This document shows, piece by piece, positions 16,053 to 25,383 of a DNA stretch of 64,000 nucleotides. The position numbers and the translations under genes are program-made. Each line of letters starts with the position of its first letter. Within the stretch, counting starts at the first letter, position 1. The stretch covers positions 116,119-180,118 of the forward strand of contig NZ_FOPV01000005.1 of NCBI RefSeq assembly GCF_900113575.1, written 5' to 3'. A model generated the notes under the pieces. It had not been told where the DNA came from and ran no database searches. It saw nothing but the letters and a program-made list of their open reading frames with translations. The stretch comes from Nitrosospira sp. Nsp14. Lineage in GTDB: Bacteria > Pseudomonadota > Gammaproteobacteria > Burkholderiales > Nitrosomonadaceae.

Positions 16053-18413
16053 ATGTCCGACAGAGATTCCGTAGCAGAGCGCGGCGCGCCGCCTGACAGA
16101 TTTCCCGGCATTGAAGCGTTGTCCGCGCGGGCGTCACGCGTTGAAGATTTTAGGGCGGAAAACCGAGCGCTTACCATTCTCGCGCATGAGCTTGCGAATA
16201 ATCCGCGTAATCTGTTGCCCAGATTAGCCGAGATCGCATGCGAGCTTTGCCGGGCTGATTCCGCCGGCGTCAGTATTTTTGAACCGGATGGAACTTGCCG
16301 TTCGCATGCTTGTGCCGGGCTTGTGGCTGAATGCATCGATGGTGCGGAAAGTCCTTTCCACAGTCCATGCGGCATCATGGCCGTTCGTCACACACCCGTT
16401 CTGTTACAGAACCCCGCCAGCCTGTTTCCTGATTCTCTCCAGATCCAACCACCGGTAACGGAAGCCCTGCTGGTGCCATTTTGCGATGAGGAACAGCCCG
16501 CCGGTACAATATGGGGGACGGTCCATTCGGCAGAGCGGGCATTTGATACGGAAGACCTCCGCCTGATGACCAGCCTCTCAAATTTTGCCTCGGCTGCGCA
16601 CAGACTCACGCGTTCCATGGATGAGGGCACCAACATACGCAATGCTCTTGGAAGGCATGTGGAACAGCGCACCGAAGCGCTGTCGCTGGCAAACAGAACG
16701 CTTCAATATCAGATATCCGAGCGCGAGCGGATCGATGCCACCTTGCGCGAAACGCAGAAACAGCTTGAGGCTGAGGTTGCCGCCCTGAACCGGTTGCAGG
16801 AGCTCAGCACCCTTCTTCTAACCATCCCTGACCTATCCTCCGCGCTGACGGAAATACTGCAAGCGGCCACCGATCTGAACCAAGCCGACATGGGATACAT
16901 CCGCTTGTACGATCCGGAACGAAAAGTCCTTTCGATTGAGGTGCATCAAGGTTTTGACGAGGTATTCATCGACCGTTTCAAAACGGTCGATGGCAGCGAC
17001 GACTCGCCCTGCGCGCGCGCGCTTCGCTCCAAGCGTCGCGTGATGGTTGAAGATATTCACGCTGAGGAGCAGTCCTCGATAGACTTGCATGCCGCGGAAC
17101 TGGGTCAATACCGCGCCATTCAAACCACACCCTTATTCAGCCGCGAGGGTAAGCCGCTGGGCGTTCTCTCGATCCATTTCAGGTTTCCACGCACGGCCAA
17201 ACAGCGCTCAGGAATGCTGGATCTGTTTGCGCGCCAGGCGGCAGATTTCATCGAAAGCCTCCGCATCACCGAGCAGCTTCGAGATGCGGATCGACGCAAA
17301 GATGAGTTCATCGCTACCCTTTCGCATGAATTACGCAATCCACTGGCGGCGATCGACAGTGCTGCCATGTTGCTGGAATCCGCGCAACTCGACAGTGCCA
17401 AGCGTGAATGGACCATTCAGGTGGTTCGACGGCAATGCAGGACGATGAAGATCCTGCTGGATGACCTTCTGGATGTGACACGCTTCACGCTTGGCCGCGT
17501 GACCCTTAAGAAACAAATGCTTACACTGGCATCACTGATAGATTCCGCGGTCGAAACGACGCAATCCCTCATGGATGAAGCTAACCACACACTGTCAGTT
17601 ACAAAACCGCCGCCGTCGCTGATGGTTAGTGCCGACCCGATCCGGCTTACGCAGGTTTTTTCCAACCTGTTATCCAATGCGGCAAAGTATACCGAAGCCG
17701 GCGGGAAGATTGCCCTCGACGTACAGCGCATCCCGGAAGGGGTGCGGATAAGCGTGACCGATAATGGGATTGGCATCGACCCATCGTCCCTGGAGGAAAT
17801 TTTCGGCATGTTCTCGCAGGCAAAGGGCACGCGTCATGCGATGGCGGGCGGGCTGGGGATCGGGTTGGCCCTCGTGCGCGCGATCGCCCAACTGCATGAC
17901 GGCCGGGCTTATGCCACCAGCCAGGGTCTGGGCCAGGGTTGCGCCTTTCATGTCGAACTGCCGGTAGCACGATCGGAAGTAACGCCGGAAATGACGCCGG
18001 TTTTGCCGGAGGCCGCGCAGACACCCCAGCCATACTCCGAATCTCAAGCAAAAACCCGGTTCCGCATCCTTGTGGCTGACGATAACGAGGCGGCGGCGAT
18101 GGCGATTTCAATGCTCCTGCAGCGTGACGGCCATGAGATACTGATCGTTAATGATGGTGCGTCTGCAGTGCAGGAGGCCGAGAGGTTTCGACCCGCCATT
18201 GCTCTGCTGGATATCGGCATGCCTCATCTATCCGGTTATGAGGTCGCACGCCGGATTCGCGCGTCCGACTGGGGTTCGGCTATGCGGCTGATTGCCGCCA
18301 CCGGCTGGGGCCAGGATAAGGATAAGAAGCTGGCGGAGGAAGCCGGGTTTGACGCTCATCTTACCAAGCCCATCAATTTCAAGGATCTGCTGGCGTTGAT
18401 CGCAGGCGAATAA
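16053..18413 (+). CDS. Hybrid histidine kinase (GAF-GAF-HisKA-HATPase-REC)
   Basis: 786 residues with no membrane segment, so a cytosolic sensor. GAF domains lie about residues 45-190 and 255-405, joined by a coiled coil. HisKA follows with phospho-acceptor His in FIATLSHELRNPLAA. HATPase has the N box (NLLSNAAKYT), G1 (DNGIGID) and G2 (GGLGIGLALV). A C-terminal receiver carries Asp in LLDIGMPH and Lys in LTKPINF. TCAGGAG precedes the ATG. The receiver is closely related to the one at the window start, suggesting duplicated hybrid kinases in this neighbourhood. No cognate regulator gene is adjacent; output may go through a phosphotransfer partner elsewhere. Confidence 0.92.
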   Translation: MSDRDSVAERGAPPDRFPGIEALSARASRVEDFRAENRALTILAHELANNPRNLLPRLAEIACELCRADSAGVSIFEPDGTCRSHACAGLVAECIDGAESPFHSPCGIMAVRHTPVLLQNPASLFPDSLQIQPPVTEALLVPFCDEEQPAGTIWGTVHSAERAFDTEDLRLMTSLSNFASAAHRLTRSMDEGTNIRNALGRHVEQRTEALSLANRTLQYQISERERIDATLRETQKQLEAEVAALNRLQELSTLLLTIPDLSSALTEILQAATDLNQADMGYIRLYDPERKVLSIEVHQGFDEVFIDRFKTVDGSDDSPCARALRSKRRVMVEDIHAEEQSSIDLHAAELGQYRAIQTTPLFSREGKPLGVLSIHFRFPRTAKQRSGMLDLFARQAADFIESLRITEQLRDADRRKDEFIATLSHELRNPLAAIDSAAMLLESAQLDSAKREWTIQVVRRQCRTMKILLDDLLDVTRFTLGRVTLKKQMLTLASLIDSAVETTQSLMDEANHTLSVTKPPPSLMVSADPIRLTQVFSNLLSNAAKYTEAGGKIALDVQRIPEGVRISVTDNGIGIDPSSLEEIFGMFSQAKGTRHAMAGGLGIGLALVRAIAQLHDGRAYATSQGLGQGCAFHVELPVARSEVTPEMTPVLPEAAQTPQPYSESQAKTRFRILVADDNEAAAMAISMLLQRDGHEILIVNDGASAVQEAERFRPAIALLDIGMPHLSGYEVARRIRASDWGSAMRLIAATGWGQDKDKKLAEEAGFDAHLTKPINFKDLLALIAGE

Positions 18414-18891
18414 ACTTCATGTTGCCGGATTATGCTCCGCTGCTCCGGCCCGCATGCAGACGCACCTATTTTCTTCTCCCCCGCTGTTGATATGCCGTTG
18501 GAAATCCGGCCACGGAGATACCGGCTGGATTAGCGCCGCGGCCGCGTATTGCACCACGGATGAGCCCATTTTGCGAGACGCCCGCCATAGTACATGCAGG
18601 CTTGGGTATAGTCCCACCAACAATAAGTGTGTGGTCGGACTGCCCTATGGCTCCGGCGTGGCGTGTTATGTCCCGTCTAGGGATGGGGCACAGTATTTGC
18701 CCTTAGAAGGAGGCTCGTTTCATCGATTCCACGGGAAAACTGCGGTAAATGTGGCAGAACCCCCAAAATGATCTATTCTTATTTTGCAAGCTTTACAACG
18801 TCGATCTGGGATTTTTCTAGACGTGAGGAACATTGAACGGGGCTGACGCAATCGCGCCGCGTTCTCATATTCATCTTTCGAAAGGATTGAT
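18414..18891. other. Intergenic region before the cytochrome gene
   Basis: About 480 bases. A 105-codon frame is present, but its translation looks like non-coding sequence. The AGAAGGAGG motif near 18708 is not followed by a start codon at normal spacing. It presumably carries the promoter of the pch-like cluster. Confidence 0.4.
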
Positions 18892-19233
18892 ATGAGGAAA
18901 ACGCTATCTGGACACACGCCATGCCAGGCCATGCCGGCGATGACGGTCACTTCCGCAGCACTAATCTCCACGTTGATTGCCGCAGGCGCGTCAGCTGCGC
19001 CGCCCGAGCCACAGTCCAATTTCAGGTGGAAGGACGGACCGGAAGTTTATGCCAAGGTCTGCTCCTATTGCCATGATCAGCAGATCGGGCCCGTCATTCG
19101 CGGCCGTTCGCTTCCTCCCGCATATATCAGCGCCGTGGTGCGAAACGGAAACCGGGCAATGCCTGCTTTTCGCGCGTCGGAGATCGATGACGAGTCGCTG
19201 AAAAAAGTGGCTGAATACATCTCGACGAACTGA
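18892..19233 (+). CDS. pchC: Cytochrome c, p-cresol methylhydroxylase-type subunit
   Basis: 113 residues. A signal peptide (hydrophobic segment about 17-34, ASAAPPE) is followed by one class I cytochrome c domain with haem site CSYCH and the axial Met in NRAMPAFRAS. Length and placement fit the small electron-accepting cytochrome subunit of p-cresol methylhydroxylase, which takes electrons from the flavoprotein in the periplasm. AAGGATTGAT lies before the ATG. It is followed 40 bases later by the Tat protein and then the flavoprotein, the pchC-pchX-pchF order described in Pseudomonas. The family call is firm; the symbol rests on context. Confidence 0.75.
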   Translation: MRKTLSGHTPCQAMPAMTVTSAALISTLIAAGASAAPPEPQSNFRWKDGPEVYAKVCSYCHDQQIGPVIRGRSLPPAYISAVVRNGNRAMPAFRASEIDDESLKKVAEYISTN

Positions 19234-19272
19234 ACCGGCTGGCAGTCCGCTAGCTATCGCAGGGGGCGATCA

Positions 19273-20313
19273 ATGGACGTTCACAGACGTAATCTCATGA
19301 AAGGCGTATTGACGGGCAGCACGCTGCTGGCGCTGGGCATTCCTCCAGCCGCGGTCGCCGGCGCTGCTCCGGGCACTCCTGGCCCAAGTGGAAGAGTCCG
19401 GCTGCTGCTTGGAAGCGATATTTCGGACGCGGAATTTGCTGCGGGCGCGCGCACCGCTTTTGCCGCTAACGCTCGCCACGCCCCTGCACACACAGACGTT
19501 GCGGCTGGAAACGGTGCAAAAACGGGCTACGGCGCACTCGAGGTAGTCAAGCTAAAGGGCGCCCTGCTCAACGAATATGAAAAAGTCGCGAACTTGCTGG
19601 AAACATTCCGCGACACCCGATGGATCGCGGTGATGGATGACGGCAGTGCCGCGGTTTTCACGGAACTGGTGCGCAATGCCGGCGGCAGCATGGTATTGCT
19701 GGGCTCGCACGTTGCCTCAGCGGATGCCATCACTCCGGGCAGCCGACATGTTCCCGGGCTCCGGCATGTTTGGGCTGCCGCGTCGCCCGCCCACGCCCCA
19801 GGCAGCATCCTCGCCACGCGACTCGCCGGCGGCGAGCGGGGTTTTTCCATTGTGGAGAATTTCTTTTCCACCCAGGCGGCAACCGACAGCGTCGGAACAG
19901 ACGGGTTTCTCCCCGGCTTCCTGGCGTGGCGCCGCGATGGGACGGCTTCCAACCTAGAGCTAGACCCAGACCCAACCTACCTGTATTGTGCGGGCATTTC
20001 GCCAGCGGCGGGGTGTGAATTCCTCGGCTGGAATGGAGCTTTCTCCTGGACGCCTGTTTATCAGAAATCCCCGCCTGAATCCGCCGGTCTCGGAAAAAAC
20101 GGAAACAAAACAGGAAGCAAGCCCGAAGGCATGCAGCCACAAGCCGGGGCCTGGGTGGAAGCGGTCGGGTATGCGGTCATGGCCGCGGCGCTCGGCGCGG
20201 GCGCCTTTCACCAGCCCTGTTCCACGCGTGCGCATGTGCATCAGCCGGGCGCGGGCAAGAATGGCTTGACCGGCGGGGCAGCGGGCTTTACTTCTTTCGT
20301 GGTAGACCTTTAG
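19273..20313 (+). CDS. pchX: Tat-exported protein of unknown function, PchX-position
   Basis: 346 residues. The N-terminus HRRNLMKGVLTGSTLLALG is a twin-arginine signal with Ala-rich cleavage region near residue 30. The mature part has short alpha/beta segments (RWIAVMDDGSAAVF, SMVLLGSHVA, FSIVENFFSTQ) and a C-terminal CSTRAHVH region; I recognise no catalytic motif. In the Pseudomonas pchACXF operon an unnamed-function gene, pchX, sits between cytochrome and flavoprotein exactly as here, which is the basis of the symbol. Tat export implies folding before export, perhaps with a partner. Function remains unknown. Confidence 0.6.
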   Translation: MDVHRRNLMKGVLTGSTLLALGIPPAAVAGAAPGTPGPSGRVRLLLGSDISDAEFAAGARTAFAANARHAPAHTDVAAGNGAKTGYGALEVVKLKGALLNEYEKVANLLETFRDTRWIAVMDDGSAAVFTELVRNAGGSMVLLGSHVASADAITPGSRHVPGLRHVWAAASPAHAPGSILATRLAGGERGFSIVENFFSTQAATDSVGTDGFLPGFLAWRRDGTASNLELDPDPTYLYCAGISPAAGCEFLGWNGAFSWTPVYQKSPPESAGLGKNGNKTGSKPEGMQPQAGAWVEAVGYAVMAAALGAGAFHQPCSTRAHVHQPGAGKNGLTGGAAGFTSFVVDL

Positions 20314-20324
20314 CCTGGAGGGCG

Positions 20325-21872
20325 ATGATGGCCGAAAAATATATTGCACTGCCCAAAGGGATATCGGAAAACACTTTCGATGCCGCCATCACCGCCTTTC
20401 GCAATGTGCTGGGGGACTCCGCTGTGCTGGTCAGCGCCAAGCAGCTTGCTCCCTACATTAAAACCATGATGCCGGTGCCCGATGCGGACTACACGCTCTC
20501 CGCCGCGCTGCTGGCCACGACTGTGGAGCAGATCCAGAAGATCCTCGCCATCTGCAATCAATACAAGGTCCCCATCTGGACCATCTCTACCGGGAAAAAT
20601 CTCGGATATGGCTCCGCTGCTCCCGCCGAGCGCGGACAGGTGGTGCTCGATCTGAAACGGATGAACAAGATCCTCGAGGTGGACAAGGACCTGGCCTATG
20701 CCCTGGTGGAGCCGGGCGTCACCTATAAACAGCTCCATGACTATATTGCCGAGCACAACCTCGGATTATGGCTGTCCGTGCCCGCACCCTCAGCGATAGC
20801 AGGCCCGACCGGCAACACGCTGGACCGCGGCGTCGGCTACACGCCCTATGGAGAACATTTCATGTTCGCCTGCGGCATGGAGGTCGTGCTGGCAAATGGC
20901 GAAGTGTTGCGCACGGGAATGGGATCGCTGCCCAGCTCCAATACCTGGCAGGTTTTCAAGTGGGGATACGGTCCTTACCTCGACGGCATCTTCACCCAGT
21001 CCAATTATGGGATCGTCACCAAACTCGGCTTCTGGCTCATGCCCGCGCCGCCGGTCTACAAGCCATTCACCGTCCAGTACCAGAATGAGGACGATATTGT
21101 CGATATTGTGGAAACGATCCGTCCGTTGCGTATCGGCAACGTGATTCCGAACGCGGCGGTAATTGCGCACGCATTGTACGATGCGCCTACCAAGGCAAAA
21201 CGCAGCGATTATTTCACTGGGGCCGGAGCCATTCCCGACGCCGCGGTACGCAAGATTACCAAGGATCACAACCTCGGCATCTGGAATGTTTACGCGGCCC
21301 TGTACGGCACGCAGGAGCAGGTTGACGTGAACTGGAAGATCGTGACGCAAGCGTTTGGCAGATCGGGCAGGGCTACCATCCTGACCGAGAAGGAGTTGGC
21401 GGGTGATCCCACGTTCAACTACCGGGCAGAAATCATGCGCGGGGGTATGAACCTGGTGGAGTTTGCGCTGTATAACTGGCGCGGCGGGGGCGGCTCGATG
21501 TGGTTTGCACCTGTCTCTCAAGCGCGCGGCAGCGAGACCCTGAAGCAGATGTCCCTTACCAAGCAGATTCTCGGCAAATACGGACTGGATTATTCGGGCG
21601 AATTTATCGTGGGCATGCGCGACATGCACCATATCGTCGATGTGCTTTACGACAAGACCAACCCGGAACAGGTAAAAGCGGCGTACCAGTGCTTCGATGA
21701 ACTGCTGACGGTATTTTCGGAAAAGGGGTATGGGACCTATCGGGTGAACCCTGCATTCATGGATAAGGTCGCGCACACCTATGGCCCGGTGCAGCGCAAT
21801 GTGCACAAGATGCTCAAGAATGCGCTGGACCCAAATGGAATCCTGGCGCCAGGGAAGTCTGGCATCCGCTGA
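20325..21872 (+). CDS. pchF: VAO-family flavoprotein, p-cresol methylhydroxylase / 4-cresol dehydrogenase-like
   Basis: 515 residues. A PCMH-type FAD domain (about 45-270) shows WTISTGKNLGYGSAAP, VVLDLKRMNKI, and the SAIAGPTGNTLDRGVGYTPYG loop typical of vanillyl-alcohol oxidase and p-cresol methylhydroxylase. The C-terminal cap includes GGGGSMWFAPVSQARGSE and ends NGILAPGKSGI, as in the family. It would oxidise a 4-alkylphenol to the benzyl alcohol or aldehyde, passing electrons to the cytochrome encoded at 18892. Two adjacent ATGs (20325, 20328) follow CCTGGAGGG. No signal peptide is seen; co-export with a partner is inference. Eugenol or vanillyl alcohol are alternative substrates. Confidence 0.82.
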   Translation: MMAEKYIALPKGISENTFDAAITAFRNVLGDSAVLVSAKQLAPYIKTMMPVPDADYTLSAALLATTVEQIQKILAICNQYKVPIWTISTGKNLGYGSAAPAERGQVVLDLKRMNKILEVDKDLAYALVEPGVTYKQLHDYIAEHNLGLWLSVPAPSAIAGPTGNTLDRGVGYTPYGEHFMFACGMEVVLANGEVLRTGMGSLPSSNTWQVFKWGYGPYLDGIFTQSNYGIVTKLGFWLMPAPPVYKPFTVQYQNEDDIVDIVETIRPLRIGNVIPNAAVIAHALYDAPTKAKRSDYFTGAGAIPDAAVRKITKDHNLGIWNVYAALYGTQEQVDVNWKIVTQAFGRSGRATILTEKELAGDPTFNYRAEIMRGGMNLVEFALYNWRGGGGSMWFAPVSQARGSETLKQMSLTKQILGKYGLDYSGEFIVGMRDMHHIVDVLYDKTNPEQVKAAYQCFDELLTVFSEKGYGTYRVNPAFMDKVAHTYGPVQRNVHKMLKNALDPNGILAPGKSGIR

Positions 21873-22015
21873 AACCGAGGGTCGGGGCTCTCCAAGGACC
21901 GATGCGATCGGTGCCCTGCGCGTGCATGAGCCGACCCACGGGCGGCCTCCTCTTATTCATTAAAAGTCGCCATTAACAGTCGCCGCACGCATATATCTCT
22001 CACCAGAGGACGCAA

Positions 22016-23125
22016 ATGAAGGAAATCACAGGGGCAGTGGTCCGCCAGAAGGGCGGGCCGTTTAAAATCGAGAAGTTGACGCTGGACGATTGCCGCCCGG
22101 AAGAGGTGTTGGTCAAGGTTGTGGCAACCGGGATGTGCCATACGGACATGGTGGCGCGCGACCAGCTTTACGACGTGCCGCTCCCGATCGTGCTCGGGCA
22201 TGAGGGGGCAGGGATGGTCGAAGCGGTTGGAAGCAGCGTGAAAAAGGTGGCGGTGGGAGATCACGTGGTGCTGACCTATATGTGGTGCGGTCACTGCAAG
22301 CCCTGCCTGCGCGGCGACCTGACCTACTGCGAAAATTTTTACCCGCTCAATTTCGGCGGCGCGCGCGAGGATGGCAGCACTGCCACCCATGAAGCAGGAG
22401 GCAGGGCCGTTCGCGACCATTTCTTCGGGCAGTCTTCGTTTGGCACGTTTGCCGTGGTGCATGAGCGCAACGTTATCCGGGTGCCGCGCGACGCCCCCCT
22501 GGAGTTGCTGGGCCCGCTAGGCTGCGGCATCCAGACCGGAGCGGGGGCGGTCATGAATGCCCTTAAAGTCACGCCAGGCAGCAGTTTCGCCGCGTTCGGC
22601 GGTGGGGCGGTGGGATTGAGCGCCATCATGGCGGCGCGGGTGGCCGGCGCAACGACGATTATCGCTGCAGATGTGGTGCCCTCCCGGCTGCAACTGGCGA
22701 AAGAGCTGGGCGCCACCCACTCCGTCAATAGTCGCGAAACCGATCCGGTGGCCGCGGTGCGTGAAATTACCGGGGGTGGCGCCGATTTCACGCTTGAATC
22801 CAGCGGCAGGCCAGCCGTGCTGCGTCAGGCCATCGACGCGCTTGCAATCGGCGGTACGTGCGGCATCGTCGGCGCACCTGCCCTGGGCACCGAGGCGAGC
22901 TTCGATGTGAATGGCGTGATGACCGCCGGGAAGCACATCATCGGGATTATCGAAGGCGAAAGCAAACCTGATCTTTTCATTCCAGCCCTGGTCGAGCTGT
23001 ATGCGCAGGGAAGATTTCCTTTCGACAAGCTGGTGAAATTCTATACGCTCGATCAGATCAACCAGGCAGCACAGGACAGCGAAAAGGGGGTGACCATCAA
23101 GCCCATCGTGCGTTTACAGCCGTAA
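22016..23125 (+). CDS. Zinc-dependent aryl/benzyl-type alcohol dehydrogenase
   Basis: A 369-residue MDR enzyme. Catalytic zinc ligands lie in GMCHTD and LGHEGAGMVE; the structural zinc cluster is CGHCKPCLRGDLTYC. The cofactor site GGGAVGLSA is followed by a charged residue in AADVVPSR, fitting NAD+. Overall it resembles benzyl/aryl-alcohol dehydrogenases (XylB, AreB type). It lies 143 bases after the p-cresol-type flavoprotein, so conversion of a hydroxybenzyl alcohol to the aldehyde is a sensible role. In Pseudomonas this cluster carries an aldehyde dehydrogenase (pchA) instead; none is present here. Strong sequence call, substrate inferred. Confidence 0.85.
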   Translation: MKEITGAVVRQKGGPFKIEKLTLDDCRPEEVLVKVVATGMCHTDMVARDQLYDVPLPIVLGHEGAGMVEAVGSSVKKVAVGDHVVLTYMWCGHCKPCLRGDLTYCENFYPLNFGGAREDGSTATHEAGGRAVRDHFFGQSSFGTFAVVHERNVIRVPRDAPLELLGPLGCGIQTGAGAVMNALKVTPGSSFAAFGGGAVGLSAIMAARVAGATTIIAADVVPSRLQLAKELGATHSVNSRETDPVAAVREITGGGADFTLESSGRPAVLRQAIDALAIGGTCGIVGAPALGTEASFDVNGVMTAGKHIIGIIEGESKPDLFIPALVELYAQGRFPFDKLVKFYTLDQINQAAQDSEKGVTIKPIVRLQP

Positions 23126-23564
23126 CAGCAAAGACTGGGTGCAACCGCCATGGCACGGCCATGCCGTTCCCCCGGATGCTTGTCCTGCAGCAGGCTTCCG
23201 ACGTTCTCTCACCATTGCCGAACCAAAGGTGTTCCGACAAGGGCTTCTGTCCCGTTTGACACGAGGAAACGTTACCCCTTGGCAGCATGGCGGCTCGGCC
23301 TGGGGCGGCTCGAAACGGGCAATCTTCATCTCGGCCATTCCTCACAACATCCAGTTTATGGGCAGCAGCGAAATAAGCCAGAGCGCGGCGCGCTGGCTCC
23401 GCTAGTCCCGTCTAAAGAAAAAATCCACTAGAGGTACGAAAACCCGCCGCCTGCTATGTTTAATGCAGATGGCGTAGCGGAAGCCTCAAGGCGGTGCGCA
23501 GTTATTTCAGTTTAGCGTGATCTCTCAATTTGCACATTATCCATTACTGCTTCAATGGCTGTCT
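23126..23564. other. Intergenic region between the alcohol dehydrogenase and the NDH-2 remnant
   Basis: About 440 bases. I found no supported gene. No continuation of the NDH-2 sequence is recognisable beyond about 23565, so most of that gene has been deleted or replaced here. Confidence 0.4.
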
Positions 23565-23800
23565 AGATCGTGGTGATTCTCGGAAGCGGATGTTCTTATT
23601 GCCGTGGAACAATTTTCGGAACGGATACGCAATATTGGACACGTCGAGGAAACCGGTAGGACCTGATACAGAAGCGGCGGAAAAAAATGATAGTTATTCA
23701 CATCGACCAGGGTGATACAAAAATTCTCCTCCTGGGCCAGATGCTTAACCAGGTTCAAGCCAGCGAATCCGCCGCCGATAACCGCGATTCCTGTCTTCAT
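23565..23800 (-). pseudogene. NDH-2 (NADH:quinone oxidoreductase) N-terminal remnant, frameshifted
   Basis: Starting at ATG 23800, the frame encodes the FAD-binding start of type II NADH dehydrogenase: IAVIGGGFAGLNLVKHLA, then VDVNNYHFFPPLLYQV. After LLYQV the open frame becomes nonsense, but a neighbouring frame continues as TGFLDVSNIAYPFRKLFHGNKNIRFR, exactly what follows in NDH-2. A one-base frameshift near codon 47 is therefore visible. Homology stops after about 75 residues of a protein normally near 430. The start codon overlaps the stop of the efflux outer-membrane gene (ATGA), so the intact gene was once translationally coupled to the efflux operon. Confidence 0.85.
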
Positions 23801-25383
23801 GGTTGAGACATGAGGGGGATGGGTATGAACGGATTGGTTATGCCCGGTTGGGGTGCTGGCACGGGCAGCGGGGAGACAGGCAGAATGCTTGCCCCTCCAT
23901 CAGATGTGCCGGGCGGCGTACTCGCCGGGATGACGCGCGCCGGCGCACCCAAGGCCATGTCCTCTGCTTCCACGACCCAACCCCCGCCCAGGGCCTTGTA
24001 GAGGTTTACGAGCGAATTGAAAACTCCTCCCTGAACCTCAGCCTGGGTTGTTGAAGCTTCGAACAGGGTCCGCTGGGCGTCAAGCACTTCGATAAAGCTG
24101 ACATATCCTTCGTCGTATCGCAGTTCGGCCATTTCGAGATAGGTGCGCGACGCATCGACGCGGCGGTTCAAGGCGTCGAGCTGTTCGCGCGCTTTTTGCA
24201 GCCCAATCAGTGTGTCTTCAACCTCCTTCAGGGCGACCAGGATGACCTGCTGATAGTTGTGGAACGCTTGTTCACGCCGCGACTCCGCCTGTTTTACCTG
24301 CCCGGCGATGCCGCCCGCGGTGAAAATCGGTACTGACGTCACTACACCGAAGGCGGCCATGTACGCCGGCCCGATGAACATGTTAGAGAGCTGGGTGCTT
24401 GCCACCCCCAATATGCCGGTCAGGGAAATTTTCGGGAAATAGAGGGCCCGCGCCGCGCCGATCTGGGCATTGGCGGCAACGAGGTTCTGCTCCGCCTCGC
24501 TGATGTCGGGGCGGCGCGCCAGCAGTTCCGCCGGAAGCCCAGCCGCGACCCGGGGCAGCTCGAGCTGCGCGAGCGCACGGCCGCGCCGGATGGAGCCCGG
24601 ATTGCGGCCAAGAAGCACCGAAATGGCATTTTCCTGTTGGCCGACTGCTGCTTCAAGCGGGGGGATCGCCGCTGCCGCGATCTCGAATTGCGATTGCATC
24701 TGGGCGAGCTCAAGCTGTGAAATGATTCCCCCTTCATACCGCATCTCGAATATCTTGAGCATCTCCGCGCGACTGGCCGCCGTCGCGATTGCGATTTCAA
24801 GCTGGCGGTCAAAAATAAGCAAATTGATGTAGGAGGACGCAACCGAAGAGACCAGGGTCAATATGGTGGCGCGGCGGAGGGCCTCCGACGCAAATAATTG
24901 AGCTCGGGCGGCCTCGGTCAGGCGCCTGACCCGGCCCCAGATGTCGAGTTCCCAATTGGCGTTTATTGATACCTGGTAGACGTTACGAAAGGCATTGCTC
25001 CCCGATTCCCCAGGAAGAGGCCAATTGAACGCCGGCGGGCGCAACCGGTCTGCGCTCGCATTACCGCTAATCTGGGGAAACAACGCTGAACGGGTGGCGC
25101 CGTAGCGCCCCTGGAATTCCTCGATACGGGCCGCCGCAATGCGGATATCCTTGTTTTCCTCCAGGGCGGTCCTGATCAGCTCATTCATGATCGGGTCACG
25201 GAATTGCTCCCACCACATGCTGCCGGCTATATCCCTGGAGGTTTTGTCGTCGAAACGGTATTTGTTCATCACCTCTACCTGAGGCTGCCGGTAATCGGGG
25301 CCCACCATGCAACCGCTCAGCGCCAGGGCCAGTGCCAAGACGGGGAACAGGAGAGGGGCATGAAATACGGGTAGACGCGGCAA
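23797..25383 (-). CDS. RND efflux outer-membrane factor, NodT/OprM lipoprotein
   Basis: A 528-residue outer-membrane channel. Lipobox LSGC at about 22-25 is followed by MVGPDYRQP, the usual OprM/NodT start. Two OEP repeats follow, with RYEGGIISQLELAQ and RYDEGYVSFIEVLDAQRTLFEA marking equivalent helices, plus LLARRPDISEAEQNLVAANAQIG. It docks with the adaptor and pump encoded just upstream. The gene begins one base after the pump gene stop. The C-terminus has a Pro/Ser-rich tail of about 35 residues. Substrate is unknown. Confidence 0.92.
   Translation of the reverse strand: MPRLPVFHAPLLFPVLALALALSGCMVGPDYRQPQVEVMNKYRFDDKTSRDIAGSMWWEQFRDPIMNELIRTALEENKDIRIAAARIEEFQGRYGATRSALFPQISGNASADRLRPPAFNWPLPGESGSNAFRNVYQVSINANWELDIWGRVRRLTEAARAQLFASEALRRATILTLVSSVASSYINLLIFDRQLEIAIATAASRAEMLKIFEMRYEGGIISQLELAQMQSQFEIAAAAIPPLEAAVGQQENAISVLLGRNPGSIRRGRALAQLELPRVAAGLPAELLARRPDISEAEQNLVAANAQIGAARALYFPKISLTGILGVASTQLSNMFIGPAYMAAFGVVTSVPIFTAGGIAGQVKQAESRREQAFHNYQQVILVALKEVEDTLIGLQKAREQLDALNRRVDASRTYLEMAELRYDEGYVSFIEVLDAQRTLFEASTTQAEVQGGVFNSLVNLYKALGGGWVVEAEDMALGAPARVIPASTPPGTSDGGASILPVSPLPVPAPQPGITNPFIPIPLMSQP

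Noticed and set aside
18454..18771. 105-codon frame before the cytochrome gene
   Set aside because: Composition like non-coding sequence and no ribosome binding site.
20790..21806. 338-codon antisense frame within the flavoprotein gene
   Set aside because: A shadow of a GC-rich gene; translation has no domain and no ribosome binding site.
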